In this document: piece by piece, positions 1 through 6,396 of the stretch
How positions within the stretch are numbered: the stretch's first letter is position 1
How the letters are laid out: every line of letters starts with the position of its first letter
Assembly (NCBI RefSeq): GCF_003732545.1
Contig: NZ_AYKF01000121.1
Span: forward strand, 1-64,000
Direction of reading: 5' to 3'
DNA from: Salinisphaera orenii subsp. halophila YIM 95161
Lineage (GTDB): Bacteria; Pseudomonadota; Gammaproteobacteria; Nevskiales; Salinisphaeraceae
Length of the DNA: 64,000 nt
Position numbers and translations under genes: made by a program
Notes under the pieces: generated by a model
Told to the model about the DNA's origin: nothing
What the model saw: the letters and a program-made list of their open reading frames with translations, nothing else
Database searches by the model: none

Positions 1-70
1 TGGCCGCAAAAGCGGCAATCTAAACCCAAGGGCTCTGGATCAAAACGCTACTAAAACCGGGGCATGGTCG

Positions 71-151
71 TAAGCTCAGTTGCCGCCGGAGCAGGCGAAG
101 CCTGCGGAGGGAACCCGAAGCGCGGCAGCGCTTCGGGTGGTCAACTGCAGT
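71..151 (-). other. Left part of integron attC site 1, split by the IS
   Basis: This stretch is close to base-for-base the same as 2992-3068 of the intact attC at 2982-3080, sharing the arms AGCTCAGTTGCCGCCGGAGC and GGTCAACTGCAG and similar inner hairpins. The remaining piece, with the GTTAGGT core, is at 1544-1557 on the other side of the IS. The expected outer core near 60-68 is degenerate (GCATGGTC where the intact site has GCCCAAC), so the site may be dead for integrase even without the IS. Confidence 0.75.
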
Positions 152-157
152 GATGGA

Positions 158-172
158 ATGGACGCCTCCCGC
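158..172 (+). repeat. Left subterminal inverted repeat of the IS
   Basis: The 15 bases ATGGACGCCTCCCGC are the exact reverse complement of 1527-1541. Confidence 0.9.
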
Positions 173-238
173 CCTTTTGATCGGCATCTGCATGCCATGC
201 TGAGGGTGTGGATCACAGCAGAAGAACCGGAGACGTCC

Positions 239-1288
239 ATGACTTCGAGTATGACCATTGCCGTCGATCTGGCCAAGACCGTGTTTGAGATCGCCATCGC
301 CGATGCAGAGTGGCGGATTGTCGAACGGCATCGGCTGAGCCGTGCGCAGTTCCAGACGTTCTTCTTCAATCGCGAATCGGCCACGATCGTGATGGAGGCC
401 TGCGGCACGGCACACTTCTGGGGCCGTTGGCTGACTGATCTTGGGTTTTCCGTGCGGCTGATTCCAGCGCACTACGCGCGCCCCTATCGACGACGCAATA
501 AGAACGACGCGGCCGATGCCGCCGCCCTGGTCGAAGCCGCACGCAATGCCGAGATCATCGATGTGCCGGTGAAGTCGGCCGACCAGCAGGCGATTCAAGG
601 GCTGCATCGCATCCGGTCGCAGTGGATGGCGACACGCACGGCGCGGATCAATAACCTGCGTGGGTTGTTGCGAGAACAGGGCATCAATATACCGGTGGGT
701 GCCGCCACTGCGGTCTCGGCAGCGCCCGCGCTGATCGACAGCGATGCCGTGCCGGCGGCCTTGCGTGCCGCTTTACAGGACATCATCTCGGAGATTCACG
801 AGCTGGAAGCACGGATGAAAACCGTCGAACGTCAGCTCAAGCAGTACGCCGCCACGTCGCGTGATGTGCAAAGCATCCAGCAAGTACCCGGCGTCGGCCT
901 GCTCACAGCGACAGCGTTGGTCGCCGCTGTGGGCTCGCCGGACAACTTCCGAGATGGGCGCCACTTGGCGGCCTGGATGGGGCTGACGCCTCGGCATGTC
1001 GGCAGTGGCCACCGCATGCATCGGGGCGGCATCTCCAAACGCGGCGATCGGTATCTGCGGATGTTGTTGATCCACGGGGCACGATCGGTCTTGATTCGCG
1101 CACAGCTCAATGCGAAGTCCGGTCAGCCACTCAACCGATTACAGCAATGGGCACTGGATCTGAGACAGCGATCCAACCACAACAAGACGACGTGCGCCTT
1201 GGCTAACAAGCTGGCACGGATCGCTTGGGCCGTCTGGGCACATGACCGAAATTTCGACGGCAACCATAGCCTGGTCCAAGCGGCATGA
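239..1288 (+). CDS. IS110-family (IS1111 subgroup) DEDD transposase
   Basis: A 349-residue recombinase that moves the element through a circular intermediate. The N-terminal RuvC-like DEDD domain shows AVDLAK near residue 10, VMEACG near residue 58 and the KNDAADAAAL signature near residue 95. A central helical segment leads into the C-terminal transposase domain with QVPGVGLLTA and a GGISKRGDRYLR stretch, preceded by HVGSG, which supplies the candidate catalytic serine. The start at 239 has a GGAG ribosome site about 8 bases upstream; an open frame extends back to 80, but that part runs through the attC arm and is not plausible protein. The length is normal for the family and no frameshift is seen, so it may be active. 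Confidence 0.93.
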   Translation: MTSSMTIAVDLAKTVFEIAIADAEWRIVERHRLSRAQFQTFFFNRESATIVMEACGTAHFWGRWLTDLGFSVRLIPAHYARPYRRRNKNDAADAAALVEAARNAEIIDVPVKSADQQAIQGLHRIRSQWMATRTARINNLRGLLREQGINIPVGAATAVSAAPALIDSDAVPAALRAALQDIISEIHELEARMKTVERQLKQYAATSRDVQSIQQVPGVGLLTATALVAAVGSPDNFRDGRHLAAWMGLTPRHVGSGHRMHRGGISKRGDRYLRMLLIHGARSVLIRAQLNAKSGQPLNRLQQWALDLRQRSNHNKTTCALANKLARIAWAVWAHDRNFDGNHSLVQAA

Positions 1289-1526
1289 GCTTGACGATTA
1301 GATTCCCAACCCCGGTTGCGTAGAGACGACAGCAGTTATGGCAGACGAGGTCGGACCCGCGTCGAGCCAGGCCGATAACGAGTTCGGCTAGCAAAGCCGT
1401 TGCAGCGATAGGCCCTCGGCGTGCGGATTCCATAAAGGCTCGGGCTCCAATGTCCAATCAGAAGCCGGATATACGACCGCAACCGTTCTTCGGACTGCCG
1501 AACATCAAATGTCGGATCTACTACTT
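1289..1526 (+). ncRNA. Noncoding 3' tail of the IS, candidate seekRNA/bridge-RNA locus
   Basis: About 240 bp between the transposase stop and the right inverted repeat hold no plausible gene. In IS1111-type elements this region is known to encode the guide RNA that selects the target. Two short stretches could pair with the target: GCAGTT at 1332-1337 is complementary to AACTGC in the left flank (143-148), and TAACGAG at 1376-1382 is complementary to CTCGTTA in the right flank (1549-1555). The matches are short and found by eye, so the guide assignment is tentative; that the region is the guide locus rests on family knowledge. Confidence 0.4.
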
Positions 1527-1541
1527 GCGGGAGGCGTCCAT
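1527..1541 (-). repeat. Right subterminal inverted repeat of the IS
   Basis: The bases GCGGGAGGCGTCCAT are the exact reverse complement of the left repeat at 158-172. They lie about 240 bp beyond the transposase stop, leaving a long noncoding tail typical of IS1111 elements. Confidence 0.9.
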
Positions 1542-1543
1542 AT

Positions 1544-1557
1544 ACGCCTCGTTAGGT
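1544..1557 (-). other. Right part of attC site 1 with core site
   Basis: The bases following the IS end in GTTAGGT (1551-1557), a perfect GTTRRRY-type core. The stop codon of the minus-strand cassette gene (1552-1554) lies inside this core, an arrangement common in gene cassettes. Confidence 0.75.
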
Positions 1558-2022
1558 TCCGAATGCATCGACAATAGTCTGCCAGCAGCTTCGAAATGGT
1601 TGTGCCTGCTTATATAACAACCTCGCAACACTCGGTCTGTCTCCGTACTCGTAGCCGTGCTTTATCCTGTAGCGTTCGCGATATGCGGTTTCCTCAGCAG
1701 CCAGCGTTTTATGGAGTTGCGACTGCGTAAGGACGAAGAACTCAGCATGAGTATCGATATCTTCGCCTAAGCTTACGAACACCCAGATTTTTTTGCTCGG
1801 CGCTGGCACGCGGCTACCTATCGGCCATCTACCCTTCGAGCTGGTCTTTACCTCAATAACAAGCGCTTTTTCCGATTCCGGGTCGAGCGCGATTATATCG
1901 GCGCTTTTCGCGTTGCCATAAGTAACCGACGAAGATAGACAAAGACGCTGTAACTGAGCAGCAACCAAGTACTCCCCAGCCATAGCGAGATGATATTTAC
2001 GCTGCTGTTTCGAAATTGCCAA
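1552..2022 (-). CDS. Cassette-borne protein with PD-(D/E)XK-like nuclease motif
   Basis: A 156-residue soluble protein I cannot name. It has the layout of the restriction-endonuclease-like fold: an early GEYLVAAQL helix, SADIIALD about 25 residues later, and IEVKTS, giving a D-x(n)-E-x-K pattern. Aromatic segments follow (KKIWVFVSLG, AEFFVLTQSQL), then a basic tail. Known families with this pattern are nucleases; activity here is inference. The start is uncertain: the TTG at 2022 lies 8 bases from the attC core and has a weak GG-rich site, while an ATG at 1983 would begin MAGEYL and keep the motif. No methyltransferase partner is adjacent. Base composition is clearly lower in G+C than the core genes. 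Confidence 0.6.
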   Translation of the reverse strand: MAISKQQRKYHLAMAGEYLVAAQLQRLCLSSSVTYGNAKSADIIALDPESEKALVIEVKTSSKGRWPIGSRVPAPSKKIWVFVSLGEDIDTHAEFFVLTQSQLHKTLAAEETAYRERYRIKHGYEYGDRPSVARLLYKQAQPFRSCWQTIVDAFGT

Positions 2023-2029
2023 TTTTTAT

Positions 2030-2108
2030 ACCTAACGCCGACCATCAGGGGCCGTCGCAAGCAAGCGCAGCGCCGCTTTCGACGGTCCCCTGCATGGCCT
2101 TGTTGGGC
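2030..2108 (-). other. Integron attC site 2
   Basis: Read on the minus strand, the site opens with GCCCAAC (2102-2108 complement) and closes with GTTAGGT (2030-2036 complement), both fitting the RYYYAAC/GTTRRRY core consensus. Between them lies a long imperfect palindrome (CAGGGGACCGTC pairing with GACGGCCCCTG). It follows the hydrolase gene directly and precedes the nuclease-like gene, as expected for a cassette boundary. Its arms differ from those of attC 1 and 3. Confidence 0.85.
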
Positions 2109-2120
2109 GTCTAATCTGGA

Positions 2121-2936
2121 TCACGCAGAACCGGCGTCAAGGAACTCACGAATGATCGGATTGACCAGATCTGAATGAGTGAGTGGCGCCATATGTCCGC
2201 CCTCGGCAACGGAACGGAAAGACCAGTGAGGACAGGCCTTGACAAAGATATCGACGATCTCCCGGATGGGAAGTCGGGTCGCCTGATCGCTGACCACTAA
2301 CGTTCTCGCAGTTAGGCCTTTACATTCCTCAACGGTGGTCTCCTCGTCCATCACGGCATCCCATTCGTAGAAATTAGGCGGCAAGGCTTCGGAGAATGCG
2401 ACTCGCCGCTTGTCGGGCATTGCACTCCACGAACCGTCACCTAACCAGTAGTCGGCAAAGCGTTCCGCCACTCTTGACCAATCTCCCAATGAGCCAAAGC
2501 ATTTCACATGATCGCGCAGATCACGTGATTCCGCGAATGCTCGCGTTCGACCGTCCTGTTTGAGCAAGTAAAACGGATTCGGTTCGAGAAGAACAAGGCG
2601 CCCAGCTCGTGGCCCAAGCAGCATCGCGGCCTTCAACGCCACCGAGCCGCCGAAGGAGTGCCCGACCAAGTGGATGGGACTCGCTACTTTCTCGCTCAAG
2701 GCCATAACTAGTTGGGCCTGTGCATACAGGGATTGCGGAGAGGTTCCCGGCCAGGGGGTCGTATCTCCGTAACCGAATAGATTGATCGCCAGGACCCGGT
2801 AGCGATCCTTCAGCAACTCAGTGAGCGCACGCCATTGCCGATTGGCGCTGACGGAGCTATGCACCAAGACGATGGTCGGACCCTGTCCATCGTCCGTGTA
2901 ATCGATCTTGAGGCTCCCTTTTGAGAGGATTGGCAT
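2121..2936 (-). CDS. Alpha/beta-fold hydrolase (cassette gene)
   Basis: A 271-residue cytosolic hydrolase of the MenH/epoxide-hydrolase-like type. It shows the oxyanion HSSVS region near residue 26, a nucleophile elbow VGHSFGG with Ser94, an acid in VVSDQAT and the catalytic histidine in AEGGHMAPL near residue 247. The substrate cannot be read from sequence. A strong AGGAGG site sits 6 bases before the ATG, and the start lies about 45 bases inside the cassette from the attC 3 core. It is followed within about 15 bases by attC 2. Such hydrolases are frequent cassette cargo. Confidence 0.85.
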   Translation of the reverse strand: MPILSKGSLKIDYTDDGQGPTIVLVHSSVSANRQWRALTELLKDRYRVLAINLFGYGDTTPWPGTSPQSLYAQAQLVMALSEKVASPIHLVGHSFGGSVALKAAMLLGPRAGRLVLLEPNPFYLLKQDGRTRAFAESRDLRDHVKCFGSLGDWSRVAERFADYWLGDGSWSAMPDKRRVAFSEALPPNFYEWDAVMDEETTVEECKGLTARTLVVSDQATRLPIREIVDIFVKACPHWSFRSVAEGGHMAPLTHSDLVNPIIREFLDAGSA

Positions 2937-2981
2937 ATCTTACCTCCTATCAGCGCGCCTTCACGCCCAAGGGTTTAGGAT

Positions 2982-3080
2982 GCCCAACGCCGAAGCTCAG
3001 TTGCCGCCGGAGCGCGAAGCGCGGAGGGAACCCAAAGCGCGCCAGCGCTTTGGGCGGTCAACTGCAGCTTTTCGTTAGAG
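2982..3080 (-). other. Integron attC site 3 (intact)
   Basis: The cores are CTCTAAC (complement of 3074-3080) and GTTGGGC (complement of 2982-2988). The arms GCTGCAGTTGACCGCC and GGCGGCAACTGAGC pair with a few unpaired bases, and two inner hairpins lie between them. It is nearly identical to the IS-split attC 1, so the two belong to one attC lineage. Confidence 0.88.
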
Positions 3081-3092
3081 AATCTTACTTAA

Positions 3093-3497
3093 TCATTGAT
3101 TGAAGATATTTGAAGAACGAAACCAAATTTTCCCTCTATTTAGTGCTCTAATTGAGAACAAAACCGGAATAAGCATCACTATTAAAATGAAAAGGCCAAA
3201 ATATGGGTGAATTAGGGACCCAAACAACGAGAGGACTACCCCTAGAATGATTGGAACCGCGATCCCCCACCAAATAGTCCGCTTCTTTCCATAGACGTTG
3301 CCTGATGCTTGTACATAACCTTTTTGTGCACCACACTCCTTACATACTTCGGCACCTTCAGAAATTGACGTCTTGCAAAACGGGCAGCTCGGGCCAGTTT
3401 GCGTTGGTATGCTTTTGACTGGCGCTCCACACTTCGGACACGAGACGGCCGAGTCAGATACTTCATTAGTGCATTCCGCACATTTTATGAGAGCCAT
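3093..3497 (-). CDS. Zinc-ribbon membrane protein (cassette gene)
   Basis: A 134-residue protein of unknown function. Residues 1-65 hold two CxxC...CxxC zinc ribbons (CAEC/CPKC, then CPFC/CKEC). A basic linker leads to two hydrophobic segments near residues 72-95 and 98-118, which should anchor it in the inner membrane. I chose the ATG at 3497 because AAGGAGG lies 6 bases before it; the reading frame extends 5 codons further to a GTG with no ribosome site. It is low in G+C relative to the core genes and sits between attC 4 and attC 3 as a single-gene cassette. Confidence 0.8.
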   Translation of the reverse strand: MALIKCAECTNEVSDSAVSCPKCGAPVKSIPTQTGPSCPFCKTSISEGAEVCKECGAQKGYVQASGNVYGKKRTIWWGIAVPIILGVVLSLFGSLIHPYFGLFILIVMLIPVLFSIRALNRGKIWFRSSNIFNQ

Positions 3498-3531
3498 TTT
3501 TGCCTCCTTCACTCGCAGTTTATCTGTATAT

Positions 3532-3620
3532 CTCTAACGCATAGCTAACCGGCGCCAGAGCGAAGCGGTGGGGACCAAAAGCGCAGCGCTTTTGGCGTCC
3601 GGTTGAGCGGCATGTTAGAA
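3532..3620 (-). other. Integron attC site 4
   Basis: On the minus strand it runs from TTCTAAC (3614-3620 complement) to GTTAGAG (3532-3538 complement). The arms GCTCAACCGGACGCC and GGCGCCGGTTAGC are complementary, and an inner CAAAAGCGCTGCGCTTTTG hairpin is present. The arms are of a different lineage from attC 1/3 and attC 2, showing that the cassettes were drawn from diverse sources. Confidence 0.85.
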
Positions 3621-3733
3621 GTCGGCTCACCCGATGGTTTCCAGCCCCCACCACAACTCGCATGCGAACTCCAAAGAAGCTTCACCACGACCTTAATGAA
3701 ACATGAAAGACCTGACCCGATTTCAGGCCCGGC

Positions 3734-4261
3734 TCAGTTGCGTTTGATGCCGCACTCCGCGTCCAGGGCTGCGTTTCTTTCCTCATCAACCGGAATGGTC
3801 AGCGCACCCTCAGCGGGCGCACCGAGTAGTAAGGCAACTACCACGGTTTCCTCGGTGCGACTCGGGTTGAGTGCCGTGTGGACGGTGTTGCCCGGATCGA
3901 CCAGGGCGTCCCCGGGGCCGTATTCGCGGTTCACGCAGTCTTCCGCGAAGATGAACTCGAACTCTCCCTCCGTGACGGTGATCAGAACCGTGCCCGGGTG
4001 GGTGTGCCAGGGAAAAACAGCGCCCGGCTGAATGGTAAACCGCACCACCGTGATATGCGATGCATCGTCAAACGAGATTGCCTGTTCCGGCAACCCCTCC
4101 AGTTTCTGAGTTATTCTGACCGAGACCTCACCGTCAAAGGCGTGCCTCTGGGTTAGTGGCTCCGCCGCGATGGGCTTTGGTTCATCTGCCTCGGCGGCGG
4201 TACTCATAATCAATGCCATGAAAATGCTGGCGATTCCGGCTAATTTGCGACTATGGATCAT
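3734..4261 (-). CDS. Secreted cupin-domain protein
   Basis: A 175-residue single-domain cupin. The N-terminus (MIHSRKLAGIASIFMALIM...AEA) is a signal peptide, so the protein should be periplasmic. The cupin core shows FPWHTHPGTVLI with two metal-type histidines, a glutamate in TEGEFEF, and a second motif around GNTVHTALNP. Many such cupins are metal-dependent dioxygenases or isomerases, but the substrate is not readable. I prefer the ATG at 4261, which has GGGAGAG upstream; the open frame extends to 4300 without a good site and would bury the signal peptide. It lies 54 bp after the osmC-like gene and is probably co-transcribed with it. Confidence 0.8.
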   Translation of the reverse strand: MIHSRKLAGIASIFMALIMSTAAEADEPKPIAAEPLTQRHAFDGEVSVRITQKLEGLPEQAISFDDASHITVVRFTIQPGAVFPWHTHPGTVLITVTEGEFEFIFAEDCVNREYGPGDALVDPGNTVHTALNPSRTEETVVVALLLGAPAEGALTIPVDEERNAALDAECGIKRN

Positions 4262-4315
4262 AATAATCTCTCCCATTCGCTCTTGTTGAAACGCTGTCAC
4301 GCGCCGTTGCTGGCT

Positions 4316-4867
4316 TCAGGACACCTGATCAACGCGCCAGTCTGTGGTTACTTTGGTGCCACCTTGCAGCGTCTGGAATACAACGCAGCAGTGCTCGGCA
4401 CCGGCCATCAGGGTTTTGAGAGTTCGCTCGCCGGTATCGGCGGGCACCTCCAGGTTTACATCGCAATGCAGGCGCTGGAATCCCACCGGCACACTTGAAT
4501 CCACCATCAGGGCACCGCGCACATCCACCTGCGCCGTGGCGGTGACGTCGCTGTTCAGGATGGTCACGCCCAGGCGCTCGGCTACCATGCGCAGCGTTGA
4601 GTGCAGGCAGGTCGACAGCGCGGCGCAAAGGTAGTCTCCGGGGTTCGGAGCGTCGTGGTCGCCACCGACAGCTCTGTGAATGCCATGCTGATGGCGAACG
4701 CCTCCGCTGTTGGCCAGCTCGACGGCACCGTGGACCGGGTCTTTCTTTTCGCCTGGCATTGCCCTCGCATGATCCGTGATCCAGGCGTCCTCAGGCACCT
4801 CCAGATAGTGCCGGCTCAAGCTGTCCTGGCGTTCTATGAACGATGATATTTTCTCTGCTACCGACAT
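4316..4867 (-). CDS. OsmC/Ohr-family peroxide reductase-like protein
   Basis: A 183-residue OsmC-family protein, expected to act on organic peroxides in the cytoplasm with a reactive cysteine pair. The family pattern is visible: GDYLCAALSTCLHSTL near residue 80, with the first cysteine, and AGAEHCCVVF near residue 157, with the second. The start at 4867 follows AGGAGG by 6 bases; a longer frame begins at 4894. It is preceded by the phased repeats at 4942-4988 and followed by the cupin gene, suggesting a stress-responsive two-gene unit under the divergently defined regulator upstream. Confidence 0.82.
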   Translation of the reverse strand: MSVAEKISSFIERQDSLSRHYLEVPEDAWITDHARAMPGEKKDPVHGAVELANSGGVRHQHGIHRAVGGDHDAPNPGDYLCAALSTCLHSTLRMVAERLGVTILNSDVTATAQVDVRGALMVDSSVPVGFQRLHCDVNLEVPADTGERTLKTLMAGAEHCCVVFQTLQGGTKVTTDWRVDQVS

Positions 4868-4941
4868 GATTTCGCCTCCTGTGATGAGTGGCATGTCGTA
4901 GCTTTAGCCTAAACAGCAGAACCACACGGCACATGAGGCAG

Positions 4942-4988
4942 ATGTCCCGGGGTAAAATACGAATGTCAGGAAAACCGGGACGAATGTC
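4942..4988. promoter_or_regulatory. Three 21-bp-phased ATGTC direct repeats, candidate regulator operator
   Basis: ATGTC occurs at 4942-4946, 4963-4967 and 4984-4988, exactly 21 bp apart, i.e. two helical turns each. The outer two copies extend to ATGTCCCGGG. They lie between the regulator gene end (5012) and the osmC-like start (4867), so they are well placed to control the osmC-cupin pair. Binding by the hydrolase-LuxR protein is inference. Confidence 0.5.
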
Positions 4989-5011
4989 CCGGGAATGGAG
5001 CGGTCAGCTAC

Positions 5012-6082
5012 TCAGTTGTCGCCAAAACCTGCATTGAGGGCTTCGACCACCAATTCGGAGCGGGTTGAGATCGCCAGCTTGCCGCAAATATTGCTTACAT
5101 GATTGCGCACGGTCTTCGGTGCCAGTGACAGGGTGCCGGCGATGTGGGTGTTCGAGCGCCCGCGGGCAATCTGCTCCAGCACTTCACATTCTCGGCGAGT
5201 GAGCTCATGGAATAGGGAAGGTTGGCTCACGTCGCGTTGTGGGTTGTCATCGAGAAAATGTCGGATTTCCTTGATGAACGGTCGCCAGCCCGGATCGTTT
5301 GGTTGCAGGATGTGATTGCGACCCTCGAGCGGCAAGAATCGACAGTCCGGGATCCGGCTGGCCAGATCCCGCCCGGCTTCGAACGGCACCATGTTGTCAG
5401 CTTTGACATGTGCCGCCAGGGTGGGTGCCTTCAAGTTGGACAACTGGCTGCGAATATCAATTTCATGGAAGCCGCGCCAAAGCCCGGCGGCGGTGGGCCG
5501 GTCCGCCGTCAGCCGCTGAAGATCGTCCCACCAGGTGATCTGATCGGGGGCATCGGAGGGTGACAGCAGGCGCGCAAACACTTCCCGGAAGGCGCCGGTC
5601 TTTCGGCCCCAGCCGATCTCAATCATGCGGGCCAGGGTTTCGGCTTCCTCGACGCGGTATTTTGACATGCCTTCGGAAAAGGCGCCGCAGGCGTAAGCAT
5701 TGTACAGAATTAGGTGACTGACCCGCTCCGGGTGACGCAGTGCATAGGTCACGGCAATCGCCGCTCCCTGGCAGACCCCCAGAATCGGGAAGCGTCGCCA
5801 GCCAAGGCTATCCGCCACCGCTTCCACATCTCGCACCCAAGCTTCGAGCGAGTGGCCGCTCACGTCCCGATCCGACAGGCCCGATCCGCGAATGTCAAAG
5901 CGCGCCAGTGTATGATCCCGGGTTAATTCCCGCAACCAATGGCGCCAGACCGGGCTGTCCCAATCGTGCTCGATGTGCGTCATCCAGCCGCCGATACGCA
6001 AAAGCGGCTTGCCTTGCCCAGCCGTGGCGTAGGCAATGCGCACATCGTCACTTGTGGTGCAGAACCCTATTCGCTGTCTCAT
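5012..6082 (-). CDS. Alpha/beta-hydrolase-LuxR fusion transcriptional regulator
   Basis: A 356-residue two-domain regulator. Residues 1-275 form an alpha/beta-hydrolase domain; residues 290-352 are a LuxR/GerE helix-turn-helix (LTRRECEVLEQIARGRSN...KTVRNHVSNICGKL). The hydrolase elbow reads GVCQG, with Cys104 where serine is usual, while a histidine (GRNHIL) and an acid (HVKADN) remain. It may therefore sense or slowly turn over a ligand rather than act as an ordinary esterase. No DNA-binding target is known from sequence, but phased repeats lie just downstream before the osmC and cupin genes. It starts 64 bases from the attI-like core, so it would be the first gene of the cassette block. Confidence 0.82.
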   Translation of the reverse strand: MRQRIGFCTTSDDVRIAYATAGQGKPLLRIGGWMTHIEHDWDSPVWRHWLRELTRDHTLARFDIRGSGLSDRDVSGHSLEAWVRDVEAVADSLGWRRFPILGVCQGAAIAVTYALRHPERVSHLILYNAYACGAFSEGMSKYRVEEAETLARMIEIGWGRKTGAFREVFARLLSPSDAPDQITWWDDLQRLTADRPTAAGLWRGFHEIDIRSQLSNLKAPTLAAHVKADNMVPFEAGRDLASRIPDCRFLPLEGRNHILQPNDPGWRPFIKEIRHFLDDNPQRDVSQPSLFHELTRRECEVLEQIARGRSNTHIAGTLSLAPKTVRNHVSNICGKLAISTRSELVVEALNAGFGDN

Positions 6083-6145
6083 ACCATTCTGCTATCGAAG
6101 CTTGTTGATGTGTGGACACCCACCATAACCGCTTCTGATTTTTGA

Positions 6146-6215
6146 ATCTAACGCCAAGTATACGGACGAAGCTAGGTATAGCGATTACACCTGTTTTCGT
6201 ATAGCAATACTTGGC
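6146..6215 (-). other. attI-like core and inverted repeat at the proximal end of the cassette block
   Basis: On the minus strand GTTAGAT (complement of 6146-6152) fits the GTTRRRY core that marks the insertion point before the first cassette. Next to it is a 9-bp inverted repeat, GCCAAGTAT (6153-6161) and ATACTTGGC (6207-6215). The position, between the 3' end of ilvD and the first cassette gene, is where a chromosomal integron attI would be expected. No integrase gene fits in the roughly 190 bp between here and the ilvD terminator, so attI is a tentative label. Confidence 0.4.
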
Positions 6216-6343
6216 TATCTATTATTCAAGTACTTACAGCCTGTAGTTATCGGAACGCGGAATACCGATTTTTTGATTAGGTTTTAATGCGTACGATCCG
6301 GTTCCCCCGCTGTCCCTTAAAGCATCTCAGAATCTATGAACAT

Positions 6344-6369
6344 AAAAAAGCCCGCACGACGCGGGCTTT
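6344..6369 (-). terminator. Rho-independent terminator of ilvD
   Basis: The 7-bp arms AGCCCGC/GCGGGCT with a 5-base loop are followed, in the minus-strand direction, by a run of six T residues. Confidence 0.85.
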
Positions 6370-6396
6370 CAATAGACGGCTAATCAACGACCTCGA

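Larger units (their letters stand above)
152..1543 (+). mobile_element. IS1111-subgroup IS110-family insertion sequence inserted in an attC site
   Basis: The element carries one transposase gene and two subterminal inverted repeats of 15 bp that match perfectly (158-172 and 1527-1541). IS1111-type elements have subterminal repeats with a few extra bases outside each, so I place the ends about 7 bp left and 3 bp right of the repeats; these outer limits are approximate. Joining the flanks restores an integron attC site whose intact relative lies at 2982-3080. This is the known habit of the IS1111-attC group. No target duplication is expected or seen. Confidence 0.85.

Noticed and set aside
80-238. 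N-terminal extension of the transposase reading frame to position 80
   Set aside because: It runs through the attC arm and IS terminus; the start at 239 has a good ribosome site and begins the conserved domain.
6153-6345. Search for an integron integrase remnant between the attI-like core and the ilvD terminator
   Set aside because: Short plus-strand frames here show no tyrosine-recombinase motif, and the space is too small for intI.
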